A DNA stretch of 64,000 nucleotides from contig NZ_QVLT01000008.1 of assembly GCF_003417065.2 (NCBI RefSeq), positions 91,709 to 155,708 of the forward strand. Direction: 5' to 3'. Both the position numbers and the translations under genes were made by a program. Below the pieces are notes generated by a model. That model was not told the origin of the DNA. It made no database searches and saw nothing but the letters and a program-made list of their open reading frames with translations. Source of the DNA: Hymenobacter lapidiphilus (GTDB lineage: Bacteria; Bacteroidota; Bacteroidia; Cytophagales; Hymenobacteraceae). Positions 20,041 through 28,880 of the stretch are shown in pieces. Within the stretch, counting starts at the first letter, position 1. Each line of letters starts with the position of its first letter.

Positions 20041-22370
20041 TTACCGGCGTACTTCCACGCGGCTGGTATAGGTTACGCCATCGGCGGTTACGCGCAGCAG
20101 GTACAGGCCTTCAGCCAGCGGCTGCACATCGAGCGTGGCTACCTCGGCAGCCGACAGCAGCTGGCTGCGGCTGAGTACCTGCTGGCCCAGCATATTGTAA
20201 AGGCTGATACCAGCCGCCTGCCGGCCTTGCAGCTGCGGCAGGCGTACCTGCAGGCGGCCGGTGGCCGGGTTCGGGAACACCTCCAGGCCTTCGCCCAAAC
20301 GGGCCGCGCCGGTGGTGCTCGTAATGGTTACGCAGTTGCTGGTATGGCGCCCGATGTTGTCGTACACATCGGCACCCACCGGCGTCCATTCGGTCAGGGC
20401 ATTGGTCCAGCGCTTCTGGCCCCGGTTCACGGTCGCCTTGCGCACCAGCGTGGCATCGGTGGTAGAGCCGCCGCCGGTCAGCTGCCAGCCACCGGCCGGC
20501 TGCTGCCCGATAACGCCGATAATGTCGAGCGTGTCGGTGCCATCCATCAGCAGCAGCGCATCATCGCCATTGAAGAAGCCAATGTTCGACTCCAGATCGG
20601 TTTGGGCTTTTACGATGGGCGAGGCTACGCCGGAATTGGCAATAACGTACACGTCGCCGGGCGCAATGCTTCCGGTCAGCTCGGCCGTAGCGGTAGGGGT
20701 GGTTTTGCCGTTGGCGAACAGGCTCACCGTAATGCCCTCCAGGTCGATGGTGGCATTCGAAGGGTTATAGATTTCTACAGCCTTGGTATTGCCAACCTTC
20801 GCCTCAATGTACTCCGAGAAGAACAGCGTAGCGCAGGGCGCGGCCGGCAGGGCTACATCGTCGTTGAGGATCGTCAGCTCGTGAGTCCGGATGGCCCCCA
20901 GCACCGCGCCGCCCGTGGTGGGCGTGCCCAGGGCAAGCAGTACGGTTTCGTTGGGCTCGGGCAGCAGGTCGCCTGCTACCGTCAGGGTTACGGTCTGGGT
21001 CTGGTTTACCTGGCCGGCCACAAAGGTAAGGCTGGTCGTAGTCAGGGTATAGTCGGCGGGCGTAGTGGCGGTAGTACCCGCTGCCTGTACGGTTACCGGC
21101 ACCGTTATGGCAGCCGTGGGGGCCGTGCCGGTCAGCGTCACGTTCACGGTGTAGGTAGTGGTGTTGTCGTTGCCTTCCGTCAGGCTGCCTTTGGCGGCTG
21201 CAAACTGAATGGTCGGAGCCGCGCCGTCATCATTGAGGATGAGCAGCTCGTGCTGAGCCGGGCCGCCCACGGCTGCGCCGGCCGAAGGGTTGGTCAGGGC
21301 CAGCACCACGGTTTCATCGGCTTCAGGCGTCAGGTCGCCATTCACGATTACCGTAACTGGCTGGGTGGTCTGGCCGGCGGTGAAAGTCAGGGTCTGGGGC
21401 GTGGTGAAGACGAAATCCTGGCCGTTGGTGGCCGTTGAGGTTGTGGCAACCAGGCTTAGCTGCACCGTAAGCGGGGCAGTAGGAGCGGGGCTGATGGTAA
21501 CGCTGGTCGTGTAGGTGCTGGTGCCGCTATTGCCCTCAGCAATGCTGCCGGTGGCGGTAGCAAACGCGAAGGTCGGCAGCACCTGGAATCCCCAGGCGCG
21601 GGCCACCAGGTCGGGGTAGGCAATGTAGGGGTTGAAGTTGCCCTGGCTTTTGGCAGCGCGGCGGTTACGCTCCCGCTCGCGGGCATCCACCGGGTCGGCC
21701 TGGTGCCACTGGTAAAGCGTGTTCAGGTCGGCCGCGGCGTAATTACGTCCTTACCCGGGTCGAACTGCTGGCCCTGGTGCATGGTGTAGAAGTAGAAGAT
21801 AGCCCGCGCCAGGTTGCCCTTGTGGTCTTCGCGGGGCTCGAACCGGGAGTTGGTGTCCTCGCTGAACTCGTCGATGTTGCTGGTGGGCACGGTTGCTTGG
21901 CTGGTAGCACCGCGCATCCACTTGGTGGTCTGGTTGTCCGGGATTTCCGCAAACGGATCAGAGCCACGGTCGGAATTCCACTGAATGAATGTCGGGAACA
22001 GGTGGTGAATATCGGTGCGCATGCGTACGCGCTCATCAAACCACGACTGTGGAACGGTATGCTCGCAGTTTATCTGCTTCACTACGCCGGTGCTGGTATT
22101 GCTCGAATCGAGAGGCGTATTTTCGGTGTAGCCCGAGTACACGCATACCACGCGGCCGCTCTGGTTGTCTACGTAGTTATACATCTTACCGCGGGCGGTG
22201 CTGTAGTCCAGCTCTACGCGCTTGCCGTCGTACCAGTTCTGGCGCAGCCAGTCCTTCAGGCTCTGGCCCTGCAGGCTGGTTGGTGGGGCCGCAGGCATGG
22301 TCTGGGCCGAGGCCGTTCCCAGGCCCACGCACAGCACGGCGGTCAACATCCAGGCGAAAAAGTGTTTCAT
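20041..22370 (-). pseudogene. Secreted endonuclease I with Calx-beta, lamin-tail and T9SS domains, frameshifted
   Basis: The start at 22370 begins a signal peptide (MKHFFAWMLTAVLCVGLGTASAQ). The endonuclease I domain follows, with INCEHTVPQSWFD and DIHHLFPTFIQWNSDRGSDPF. At about 21741 the frame breaks: restoring one base joins GKDV to a natural-looking YAAADLNTLYQWHQADPVD. Then come two Calx-beta-like repeats, each with an (A/L)EGN start and LILNDD end, a lamin-tail domain (CATLFFSEYIEAK...VEIYNPS), and a T9SS sorting domain (LEVFPNPATG ... LYLLRVTADG). Whole length would be about 776 residues. It would degrade extracellular DNA at or beyond the cell surface. Loss of the 3' part would remove the export signal while leaving most of the nuclease. 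Confidence 0.88.
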
Positions 22371-22490
22371 CAAGCAGTAAAAAGGGTGGAAAGCTAAACT
22401 GTCTGTAAAGATCGGCAAAGATTTTCCGCCCGCAAACAGCCAGCCACTGATGCTTTTTTAAAGGGGCATTGTGCTTGCCGGAACGCACAA

Positions 22491-22526
22491 AAAAGCGCCC
22501 GACCCTATACAGGGCCGGGCGCTTTG
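22491..22526 (-). terminator. Terminator after the fasciclin gene
   Basis: The GCGCCCG (22495-22501) and CGGGCGC (22516-22522) stem has an A run on its left, which is a T run on the minus strand, 26 bases downstream of the fasciclin stop. Confidence 0.85.
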
Positions 22527-22551
22527 TCAATTTTCAGGGCTATCGAAAGCC

Positions 22552-23277
22552 TTATTTAGCGGGCATCAGTACCGTATCGATAACGTGCGTAACGCCGTTT
22601 TTCGACACCGCATCGGCTACCGTTACGGTGGCTTTACCACCTTTGGCATCGTGCAGCATCACCATGTTGCCGGTGCGGTGCACCATCAGGGTCTCGCCCT
22701 GCACAGTGGTCAGCGTCTGGCCATCCTTTAGGTCGGCGGCCAGCAGGCGGCCGGGCACTACGTGGTAGGTAAGAATGGTTGTGAGCTTAGTCTTGTTTTC
22801 GGGCATCACCAGCGTGCTCACGGTGCCGGCCGGCAGCTTATCGAAAGCGGCATTGGTAGGAGCAAATACGGTAAATGGGCCGTCGCTCTTCAACGTGTTT
22901 ACCAGGTCGGCAGCCTTCACGGCGGCTACCAGCGTGGTGTGGTCAGAGGAGTTAACGGCATTGTCCACGATGTCCTTGTCAGGTGTCATCATAGCGCCAC
23001 CCACCATTACTCCGGCCGATTTGGTCGTGCTCATGTCTGCCATGTCGGCTCCTTCGCGGGGCTTGGTGGTGGCCTTCATCTTGACTCCATTGGCCGATTT
23101 GCCCTTCACCTTGGTTTTGCCGTCGTCGGCTACCTTGGTTTTGGTCATCATCCCGTCTTCGGTCGTGACCTTGGTTTTTTCGTCGTCCGATTTCTTGGTC
23201 ATCTTACCCTGGGCTAAGGCCGAGCCGGCACTAAGGGTAAAGGAGAGGGCCAGCGCGGAAAGCATGTATTTGTTCAT
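22552..23277 (-). CDS. Secreted fasciclin (FAS1) domain protein
   Basis: The 241-residue protein has a signal peptide (MNKYMLSALALSFTLSAGSALAQ), then a Lys/Thr-rich low-complexity linker (about 24-90) with KTKV-like repeats. One FAS1 domain follows (about 105-241), with GPFTVFAPTNAAFDKLPAGT, LTYHVVPGRL and a C-terminal HVIDTVLMP. FAS1 domains mediate adhesion and surface interactions. It is the last chromosomal gene before the integrated elements. Confidence 0.92.
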   Translation of the reverse strand: MNKYMLSALALSFTLSAGSALAQGKMTKKSDDEKTKVTTEDGMMTKTKVADDGKTKVKGKSANGVKMKATTKPREGADMADMSTTKSAGVMVGGAMMTPDKDIVDNAVNSSDHTTLVAAVKAADLVNTLKSDGPFTVFAPTNAAFDKLPAGTVSTLVMPENKTKLTTILTYHVVPGRLLAADLKDGQTLTTVQGETLMVHRTGNMVMLHDAKGGKATVTVADAVSKNGVTHVIDTVLMPAK

Positions 23278-23391
23278 GGGTAGGCAGTTTAGTAGAAGAT
23301 AAATCTAGGCGTACCGTTGAGGTAATGAGGTAAACGCCCGCCTTGTACGACGCATTTTGGGTAAAGGATGCGTTGCCCGCATGATGCGCAC

Positions 23392-23425
23392 AAAAAAAGC
23401 CCTCTGCTTTCAGACAGAGGGCTTT
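23392..23425 (-). terminator. Hairpin terminator beside the left attachment core
   Basis: AAGCCCTCTG (23397-23406) pairs with CAGAGGGCTT (23415-23424), with a T7 run on the minus-strand side. It lies immediately left of the att core and reads away from it, as would suit a minus-strand gene ending at the core, for example a tRNA. A similar hairpin sits left of the second core. Confidence 0.75.
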
Positions 23426-23428
23426 GGT

Positions 23429-23441
23429 GTGGTCGCGCTAG
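23429..23441. other. Attachment core, left copy (chromosome / element A)
   Basis: GTGGTCGCGCTAG is repeated exactly at 28881-28893. Here it is part of an inverted repeat, GTGGTC with GACCAC around a 7-base centre. It lies between the left terminator hairpin and the integrase A promoter region. On the minus strand, CTAGCGCGACCAC could be the 3' end of a tRNA acceptor stem; this is inference. Confidence 0.7.
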
Positions 23442-23507
23442 GACCACAACCGTTATATTTCATTGTATTTGCTTGTATTTAAAAGTGCCTTTTCTGGCCC
23501 GTATGCG

Positions 23508-23582
23508 TATATTTGAGTGCAAGCGGGGCCGGGTAAATACAACCAGGTGCAATAAACCCGGCCCCGATACCGGCCCCGCTTT
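23508..23582 (+). promoter_or_regulatory. Integrase A promoter and GC-rich inverted/direct repeats
   Basis: TATATTTG at 23508-23515 fits the Bacteroidota -7 element. Directly downstream, AGCGGGGCCGG near 23522 is mirrored by CCGGCCCCGCT near 23570, and the 19-bp GGCCCCGATACCGGCCCCG (23560-23578) recurs at the right end of the element. These are candidate integrase arm-type sites that would also let the recombinase repress its own promoter. Confidence 0.5.
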
Positions 23583-23614
23583 TTCTCAACCCCAAAACTC
23601 AAGCCCCCGCACTC

Positions 23615-24862
23615 ATGGCAAAGCATAAAGCTCGTTTCATTCTCAGAGACCCCCAGGCTAAGGCCTCGACTGCTATCTATCTAGTCTTTGACTTCGCAGG
23701 CGGCCGGCTCAAATACTCGACTGTCCACAGCATAGAGCCGGCCCTTTGGGATAGCGAGGCCCAGCGTCCCCACGTCGGCAAAAAGTATCCAGCCACGCAA
23801 GCGGACTTGAAGGCACACCTCGACACCTTAGCCGTAGCTGTTGCGAAGTGTCATCTTCAACTGCTTAACGACGGGAAAAAAGTAACTACGGCAATCCTCA
23901 AAGATGCCCTAGAGGAAAAGACCGGCAAGCGGGCCGGCAAGTCTGAATCACTCGCAGACTTTGCCGAGGCATTTTGCAACGAGGTAACAGCAGACCGCAA
24001 GCCCAATACTATTTTGGCGTATCGTACTACGATTAAGAAACTACGTGCCTACGAACAGAAAAAACGTCGGCAATATTCATTTGAAGAAATTACGCTCGAT
24101 TGGTATAATGATTTTAAAAAATTCCTAGTTGCTGATAGTCTTTCTGAAAATTCAATCGGAAAACATTTTAAAACGGTAAAAACTTGGATGAGCCAAGCGA
24201 GGGAGCGGAGATTGCATAACAGTGAAGATTATTTATCTAAACGGTTCGCAATTCATAAAGCACCTGCTGACAGCATTTATTTACCCGTAGCCGACCTTGA
24301 GCTATTCGCCGCGCTACAAGTAGATAAACTATCATTAGAGCACGTTAGGGATACGTTTATTCTATCCGCTTTCACTGGTTTGCGGCATGGAGACGTTAGC
24401 CGGGTTAACACCGCTCAAGTAGTGGAAATGGCAGGCGGTAAGGTGCTGAAAGTTCAAACCGAGAAAACCGGGAAGGTTGTGAAAATTCCGCTTCACCCGA
24501 TTGCCGAGGCCATATTGAACAAGTATGACGGTATGCCCCCACAGTACACCAACGCAGGTACTAACCGGCTCCTAAAAGACCTTGCCCAGCTTGCCGGGTG
24601 GAACGATGTTGTAGAGGTGAAGGTAGGGAAGGATACTATCAAAAAAGAGCGTTGGGAGCTTGTCAGCATGCACACGGCCCGCCGTAGCTTCATAACCAAC
24701 GCCTATAAGTCAGGCGTCCCCCTTTATGCCTTAATGCAGCTCACTGGCCACACCAAAATAACCACCCTACAAACGTACTTGCGTATCAGTGCCGAGGAAA
24801 ACGCCGAAACGCTGCTGCAACATGATTTTTTTAAAGCTGCCCCGATAATGCGAGTAGCCTAG
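23615..24862 (+). CDS. int: Tyrosine recombinase (integrase A)
   Basis: The 415-residue integrase has the Bacteroidota layout: an N-terminal arm-binding domain, a SAM-like core-binding domain (about 105-200) and a catalytic domain. Catalytic residues are visible: Arg about 255 (TGLRHGD), a TEKTGK Lys, HTARR near 352, GHTK near 377, and the nucleophile Tyr near 388 (TLQTYLRIS). It lies next to the left att core and reads into the element. The middle of the gene is clearly lower in GC than the chromosome, which fits recent acquisition. A hairpin terminator follows. Confidence 0.95.
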   Translation: MAKHKARFILRDPQAKASTAIYLVFDFAGGRLKYSTVHSIEPALWDSEAQRPHVGKKYPATQADLKAHLDTLAVAVAKCHLQLLNDGKKVTTAILKDALEEKTGKRAGKSESLADFAEAFCNEVTADRKPNTILAYRTTIKKLRAYEQKKRRQYSFEEITLDWYNDFKKFLVADSLSENSIGKHFKTVKTWMSQARERRLHNSEDYLSKRFAIHKAPADSIYLPVADLELFAALQVDKLSLEHVRDTFILSAFTGLRHGDVSRVNTAQVVEMAGGKVLKVQTEKTGKVVKIPLHPIAEAILNKYDGMPPQYTNAGTNRLLKDLAQLAGWNDVVEVKVGKDTIKKERWELVSMHTARRSFITNAYKSGVPLYALMQLTGHTKITTLQTYLRISAEENAETLLQHDFFKAAPIMRVA

Positions 24863-24900
24863 AAAGCTGCTGAAAGTAACTTTAGAGTCAAAATATCCAG

Positions 24901-24934
24901 GCCAACCCGCAATTAGTAGCGGGTTGGCTTTTTG
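24901..24934 (+). terminator. Terminator after integrase A
   Basis: GCCAACCCGC (24901-24910) pairs with GCGGGTTGGC (24919-24928) and is followed by a T5 run. The 24935-25149 stretch behind it is strongly AT-rich and holds no gene; it probably contains the promoter of the HTH gene. Confidence 0.92.
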
Positions 24935-25149
24935 TATTTTTAGAAGATTATTAACTTAATTACGTTTGTGTATTTATTATTTATAATATATGCACCATTG
25001 AACTTGAAAAGCCTATTTGTTAAATTATATTTTGTTTTGTATCAAAATAATAATTACAACTGATTATGTAATTGTTTTTTAGGTGCTTGTTTGCTCGTTT
25101 TTAGCCTTGTTGTTTTGGGAATATAATCGTACCCAAAACCCCGAAACGA

Positions 25150-25487
25150 TGCAAAGCGAACCCGTAATGATGTTGCCGCTTACCCTAACAGAATTTAGGG
25201 CTCAAATCCGCGAAGCAATAGCCGAGGAATTAGAGCAAGCCGCAAGCAATAGAAAGCCGACAGAGCAAGCTAAATATATGACTGCCGAACAGGCAGCCGA
25301 GTTCCTTAAAATTGGAATAACCACGTTGCGAACCAGCACAACAAAGGGCCTATTTACGGGCTACCGTGTAGGCTCGCGGGTGCTCTACAAACAGTCGGAA
25401 CTAGAGGCCGCATTGAAGCGCACCGACCAATACAGCATAGGGGGCAAAAAGCGGGGCCCGAAACCGAAAAACCAGGCCAACGCCTAA
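25150..25487 (+). CDS. HTH excisionase-like DNA-binding protein
   Basis: From ATG 25150 the product is 112 residues. A helical N-terminus (LTLTEFRAQIREAIAEELEQA) precedes a MerR/excisionase-type helix-turn-helix (YMTAEQAAEFLKIGITTLRTSTTKGLFTGYRVGSRVLYKQSELEAAL, about 45-92), and the protein ends in a basic GGKKRGPKPK tail. Downstream of the integrase this layout suits an excisionase or element regulator. The start could instead be ATG 25168. Confidence 0.8.
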
Positions 25488-25497
25488 GCTCTTACTG

Positions 25498-26454
25498 ATG
25501 CTGCTGTTTCTGCTGCTATTGGCCGTGTACGACCGTATTCTATTTTCCGCACCAATGCCCCAGGGCCTAGAGCTTGCCCGTTGGCTAGAGCTTGCCCCAG
25601 CGTGGGCAGACTACGGGGGCGAAATAGAAAACGGTGTACTGGTTCACCACTACGGCCCGCACGATACTGGCAAGCTTGTCCTACGCTACAACGAGGCATC
25701 AGACAGGCTCACAGTAGCAGGCAGCTTGCACACGTTCCGTTACGGGCATAATTCATGCTCGTTCCCGTTCGCAGAGGCCCGTGCCACATGCGAGGCCCTA
25801 GCCGCCGCGCTACTGCTAGCCCCAGACGCGCTACGGGTACACGTCCTAGAGACGGGGGTAAACGTGGCCCTAACAGCCCCGCCGACCTCGTTCCTCAACC
25901 AGGTAGCCCGCGCTAGCTACGGGCCGCTCCTGACGCCGTTCTATGGCAAACAGCCCCCAGCCGGGCAAGCCGCCCCGTTACTCTACACGGCGAACTATGC
26001 TCAGTATCGGGTGAAGGTGTACGACGCGGGCACCTACAACCGATTGCGAAAAAAGCCGGCCCCAGTAGGCAACAGCCTACGCTTTGAGGTGCTATATCTC
26101 AAGTCTCAGAAAGCCGCTCAAGTGCTAGGCTGGCAAGGTGCCCTTTCTCTCCAAAACCTGATGCAAGCCGACGTGTACACGGCACTAGCCGACGCCCTGC
26201 TAGCTAGCTGGCATCGGATACACTTACCCCCAGAACTCACCACGATGGACAATCTCAGCATAGACGAAAGCGCCCTACTCATAGCCGGACAACAGCCCGA
26301 CTTTTGGGAGCACGCGAAACGCAATACCCCCCGCGCTACCTACCATCGGAAAAAGGCCCTCTTCAAAGAATTGCAGGGCCGGGCTTCAACCGATAACCCC
26401 GCGCCCTACACACCACAACTTGAGCACGAAATCCGGGCCGGAATGCCAGACTAG
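25498..26454 (+). CDS. Replication protein resembling filamentous-phage gene II/X Rep
   Basis: The 318-residue protein has features I associate with the phage gene II/X (CRI) replication family: an early MYDR-like opening (VYDRILFSAP), a GSLHTFRYGHNSCSF segment recalling the family's 'GSL.K..hG.N', a VLETGVNVALTAPPTSFLNQVA segment, and a central VKVYDAGTYNRLRK...LRFEVLYLKS block. In inoviruses this enzyme nicks the plus strand to start rolling-circle replication. The catalytic Tyr cannot be named with certainty. The assignment is by motif style alone and is worth testing, because the element otherwise lacks inovirus structural genes. Confidence 0.55.
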   Translation: MLLFLLLLAVYDRILFSAPMPQGLELARWLELAPAWADYGGEIENGVLVHHYGPHDTGKLVLRYNEASDRLTVAGSLHTFRYGHNSCSFPFAEARATCEALAAALLLAPDALRVHVLETGVNVALTAPPTSFLNQVARASYGPLLTPFYGKQPPAGQAAPLLYTANYAQYRVKVYDAGTYNRLRKKPAPVGNSLRFEVLYLKSQKAAQVLGWQGALSLQNLMQADVYTALADALLASWHRIHLPPELTTMDNLSIDESALLIAGQQPDFWEHAKRNTPRATYHRKKALFKELQGRASTDNPAPYTPQLEHEIRAGMPD

Positions 26455-26594
26455 GTTTACCTCTCTTATGGGGGTAAAAAGGTTATCAGATTTGAGACTT
26501 TCCATCTCTCCAGCACCTGCACCAGCACCCCGCGCCGCCCCCTCTGGTTCCTCTCTCTCCCTCGACTAATAGTTACTTTTTTTCTCATCTGGAT

Positions 26595-26756
26595 ATGATG
26601 TACTACACCAACGAGAGACACGCCCTAGTCTGTCATGTACAGACCTACACCTACCTAGTCAAAGGCCGCAAGTACATGGGTACAGCCTCAATCATGGGTT
26701 GGCTAACAGTAGCGGGTATATGCAAGGGCATGAATGGCCAGTATCTGATGAATTGA
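26595..26756 (+). CDS. Possible small ORF (53 residues)
   Basis: The frame starts at a double ATG and codes for a 53-residue product with a moderately hydrophobic C-terminal half (MGTASIMGWLTVAGICKGM). It fills the gap between the Rep gene and the next gene. There is no convincing ribosome-binding site and no recognised family, so it may be a chance frame. Confidence 0.3.
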   Translation: MMYYTNERHALVCHVQTYTYLVKGRKYMGTASIMGWLTVAGICKGMNGQYLMN

Positions 26757-26815
26757 TTTTGAAGCTCTCCGAAGCTCCAGCATCAAAAATACTTCACTCC
26801 GAACAACCCGCCAAC

Positions 26816-27601
26816 ATGGATAAGCCCCAGGACAAACCCGATAAACTATTGTCCCTCAATAAATTGAGTCAAAAGAGCCGGCAAAAGTTACTTTTTGATG
26901 CCTTCATAGACTATCCTACGGGCTTTGGCTACTCAGACAGGCTACACGATATGGCAATAAGGGCCAACGTGAAGCCCCCTCTCATGTTCCAGCACGCTCG
27001 CAGGCATGGATTCCAGCAACTACTAGAGCAGGTCCTAGAAGAGCAACGCAAAGACGAAGCCTTTGCTCAAGCATTAGACAGCACAAACCCCCAAAAGGAA
27101 GTGCCTTTTAGCTCTCTAGTGAAGCAGGTAAAGAGCCTTAGCGTTCTGCTGCTGGGGACCGCGCAAAAGGTAGTGCAGGCGGCTGCCTATCAGATTCACT
27201 ACAACGGCTCACTGATTGCCCGGACGGTATCAGAGGCCGGAAGTTGGGGGCTCCTGAATCCAGAGCAGCTAACCAGAATCGAGGGCTACCAGACCAAACT
27301 AGCAGCAGCAGCCAAAAGCATAGAGCAGTACCTGAAACCGGGGGCTATTGCTCAACTCTTGGCAACGGTCAACTTTAGCCAACAGATACCGGATGACGCT
27401 GGAGAGGTCGATTCAGCGGCCTTCACGGTTGCGGCTCTAGCCTTCAAGATGCGAGAGCTAGGGCTAATAGACCCGGCCTTTGCTAATCCAGACCGCGCCG
27501 TTGCCGGCTACACGTCCCCAGAGGGTTTACCAGAAATAGACGGGTGGCAACCAAAACCAGATAACCCCAGGCCCCAGGGCCCGAACCAACCAACAGAATA
27601 A
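26816..27601 (+). CDS. Element A protein of unknown function
   Basis: From ATG 26816 the product is 261 residues; the frame is open upstream to TTG 26699. It is largely helical, with a basic N-terminus (NKLSQKSRQKLLFDAF), a segment YSDRLHDMAIRANVKPPLMFQHARRHGFQQLLEQVL that could be a helix-turn-helix, and a Pro-rich C-terminus. No family is recognised. DNA binding is possible but unproven. Confidence 0.55.
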   Translation: MDKPQDKPDKLLSLNKLSQKSRQKLLFDAFIDYPTGFGYSDRLHDMAIRANVKPPLMFQHARRHGFQQLLEQVLEEQRKDEAFAQALDSTNPQKEVPFSSLVKQVKSLSVLLLGTAQKVVQAAAYQIHYNGSLIARTVSEAGSWGLLNPEQLTRIEGYQTKLAAAAKSIEQYLKPGAIAQLLATVNFSQQIPDDAGEVDSAAFTVAALAFKMRELGLIDPAFANPDRAVAGYTSPEGLPEIDGWQPKPDNPRPQGPNQPTE

Positions 27602-27623
27602 TTCACCACTAACCCCCAGCATC

Positions 27624-28003
27624 ATGTTTAACTTTCCAATTGGCAGCGGCACGCCGGCCCTCAAAACATAGGCGAGCCTCAGAGAGACCTCAAGAAAATA
27701 GAGCTAAGCCCCGCACCGTACGGCGTTCTGCTGTCTAGCCTCTTCGCTCAGTTACCCCAGCATTTCGCGTTTCTGGTTGACAAGAACTCCAAAGTGGCTC
27801 AGGATAGCCGGGCCCGTTTGGGCAATACGTACGGTACCCGCTTTACGTGGGAGGAGTTTGTGGAGTACGCCACAACGGAAGTATGGCCGAACAAGGGCCC
27901 CAAGTTGCGCCACTGCCAAGATTCAGAGGCTTTTCTAGCTGAACTAGGCCGGATAGAGCCCTTTTTCCAAAACGCCCGCCTGGCAACAGGCCACAACCGC
28001 TAA
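27624..28003 (+). pseudogene. Unknown element A gene, frameshifted near its start
   Basis: An ATG at 27624 opens MFNFPIGSGTPALKT and stops after 15 codons. The adjacent frame is open from 27632 to 28003. Restoring one A in the A4 run at 27663-27666 joins them smoothly (GTPALKNIGEPQRDLKKIEL) into a protein of about 126 residues, with TWEEFVEYATTEVWPNKGPKL in the second half. As it stands only an internal GTG (27794) product of 69 residues could be made. No family is recognised. Confidence 0.5.
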
Positions 28004-28007
28004 GGCT

Positions 28008-28175
28008 ATGCAGCAGCACCCCAGGCCCCAGCAACAGGCCACGCTATTCAAGGCTAGCTTCCCAACAACTAGCCCGCCGTTGGTAGATAGAATTTACCCC
28101 GTTCTGCTGTTCGTTGGGCCGGAAGCCTCAAAGTGTCGGCTCCCTGCCCTTGCCCGATTAGTTCACCTTAGCTAG
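28008..28175 (+). CDS. Possible small ORF (55 residues)
   Basis: The frame starts 4 bases after the preceding stop and codes for 55 residues (MQQHPRPQQQATLFKASFP), ending 7 bases before the next ATG. The tight spacing supports it as part of the element's operon. It has no recognised family. Confidence 0.35.
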   Translation: MQQHPRPQQQATLFKASFPTTSPPLVDRIYPVLLFVGPEASKCRLPALARLVHLS

Positions 28176-28182
28176 CTAGACT

Positions 28183-28614
28183 ATGCCACGCGCCACCAAC
28201 CAGTTCAACCCCTCAGAGCTTCGCTTGCTAGCGGTGGCGCTGAATAGCTCTAGGCAGCTACACTACACAGACGCCCAAAGGCAGATGTTACCCAACGTGG
28301 CCCGCAAGCTGTCAGACTTACTCTGCGAGGCTTCGGGGGCACCGTCGTACACAGATGCCGAGCACACCAGCAGCACGGCCCCAGCGCCGGCCCCGAAGCA
28401 AAAGCGGCCCAAAAAGCCCAACCGGCCCAAAGTAGGCTTTAATCTAGGTCCGGGTAGCGAAGGGTACGAACAGCGTCAACAGCTATTCAGGGAGGCAGAC
28501 GAAACGCTAGCGGTCCTACGTGGGGAGCTTAGAAAGCCGGCCCCAGACGAACAGCCGCCCCAGGATGACACAGAGACGGGCCCCGAAGATTCAGACGCCG
28601 TAGGAGGGCCTTAA
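28183..28614 (+). CDS. Element A hypothetical protein with basic/acidic tail
   Basis: The 143-residue protein has a helical N-terminus (FNPSELRLLAVALNSSRQL, through about 60), a Pro/Lys-rich linker (KQKRPKKPNRPKVGF), and a very acidic C-terminus. No family is recognised. It is the last gene of the element and is followed by a terminator. Confidence 0.5.
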   Translation: MPRATNQFNPSELRLLAVALNSSRQLHYTDAQRQMLPNVARKLSDLLCEASGAPSYTDAEHTSSTAPAPAPKQKRPKKPNRPKVGFNLGPGSEGYEQRQQLFREADETLAVLRGELRKPAPDEQPPQDDTETGPEDSDAVGGP

Positions 28615-28736
28615 AACGCTTTTCACTTTCTGGCCTCTCAGAGCGTCCCCAGGAGCATCCGATACCAACCAGCCCCTAGATTCTGGTTATCTTTGGAGTA
28701 GGGGAGGGTTTCGGTTCCCAACCTTGTAAAAGCCTT

Positions 28737-28771
28737 AAAAGCCCGTTGTCTCGATGACAACGGGCTTTTTT
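28737..28771 (+). terminator. Terminator at the end of element A
   Basis: GCCCGTTGTC (28741-28750) pairs with GACAACGGGC (28755-28764), flanked by an A run and T6. The gene-free stretch 28615-28989 holds this terminator, the 19-bp repeat, a second hairpin, the att core and candidate arm sites. Confidence 0.92.
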
Positions 28772-28807
28772 GTGTCTCCAGTACGAAAGGGGAAAATTTA
28801 TTTAGTT

Positions 28808-28826
28808 GGCCCCGATACCGGCCCCG
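28808..28826. repeat. 19-bp direct repeat, right copy
   Basis: GGCCCCGATACCGGCCCCG is identical to 23560-23578. It lies 55 bases inside the right att core; the left copy lies 119 bases inside the left core. This placement suits integrase arm-type sites. Confidence 0.75.
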
Positions 28827-28832
28827 GTAAAG

Positions 28833-28865
28833 AAAAAACCCTTGTAAGTATCTGACTTACAAGGG
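28833..28865 (-). terminator. Hairpin terminator beside the second attachment core
   Basis: CCCTTGTAAGT (28839-28849) pairs with ACTTACAAGGG (28855-28865), with T6 on the minus-strand side. It occupies the same position relative to the core as the hairpin at 23392-23425, although the stem sequence is different. Confidence 0.75.
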
Positions 28866-28880
28866 CTTCTGTTTTAAATG

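Noticed and set aside
23429..23441. Complete tRNA gene at the att core
   Set aside because: The core looks like a tRNA 3' end on the minus strand, but no T-loop or 5' portion is present at either core, so only a fragment can be inferred.
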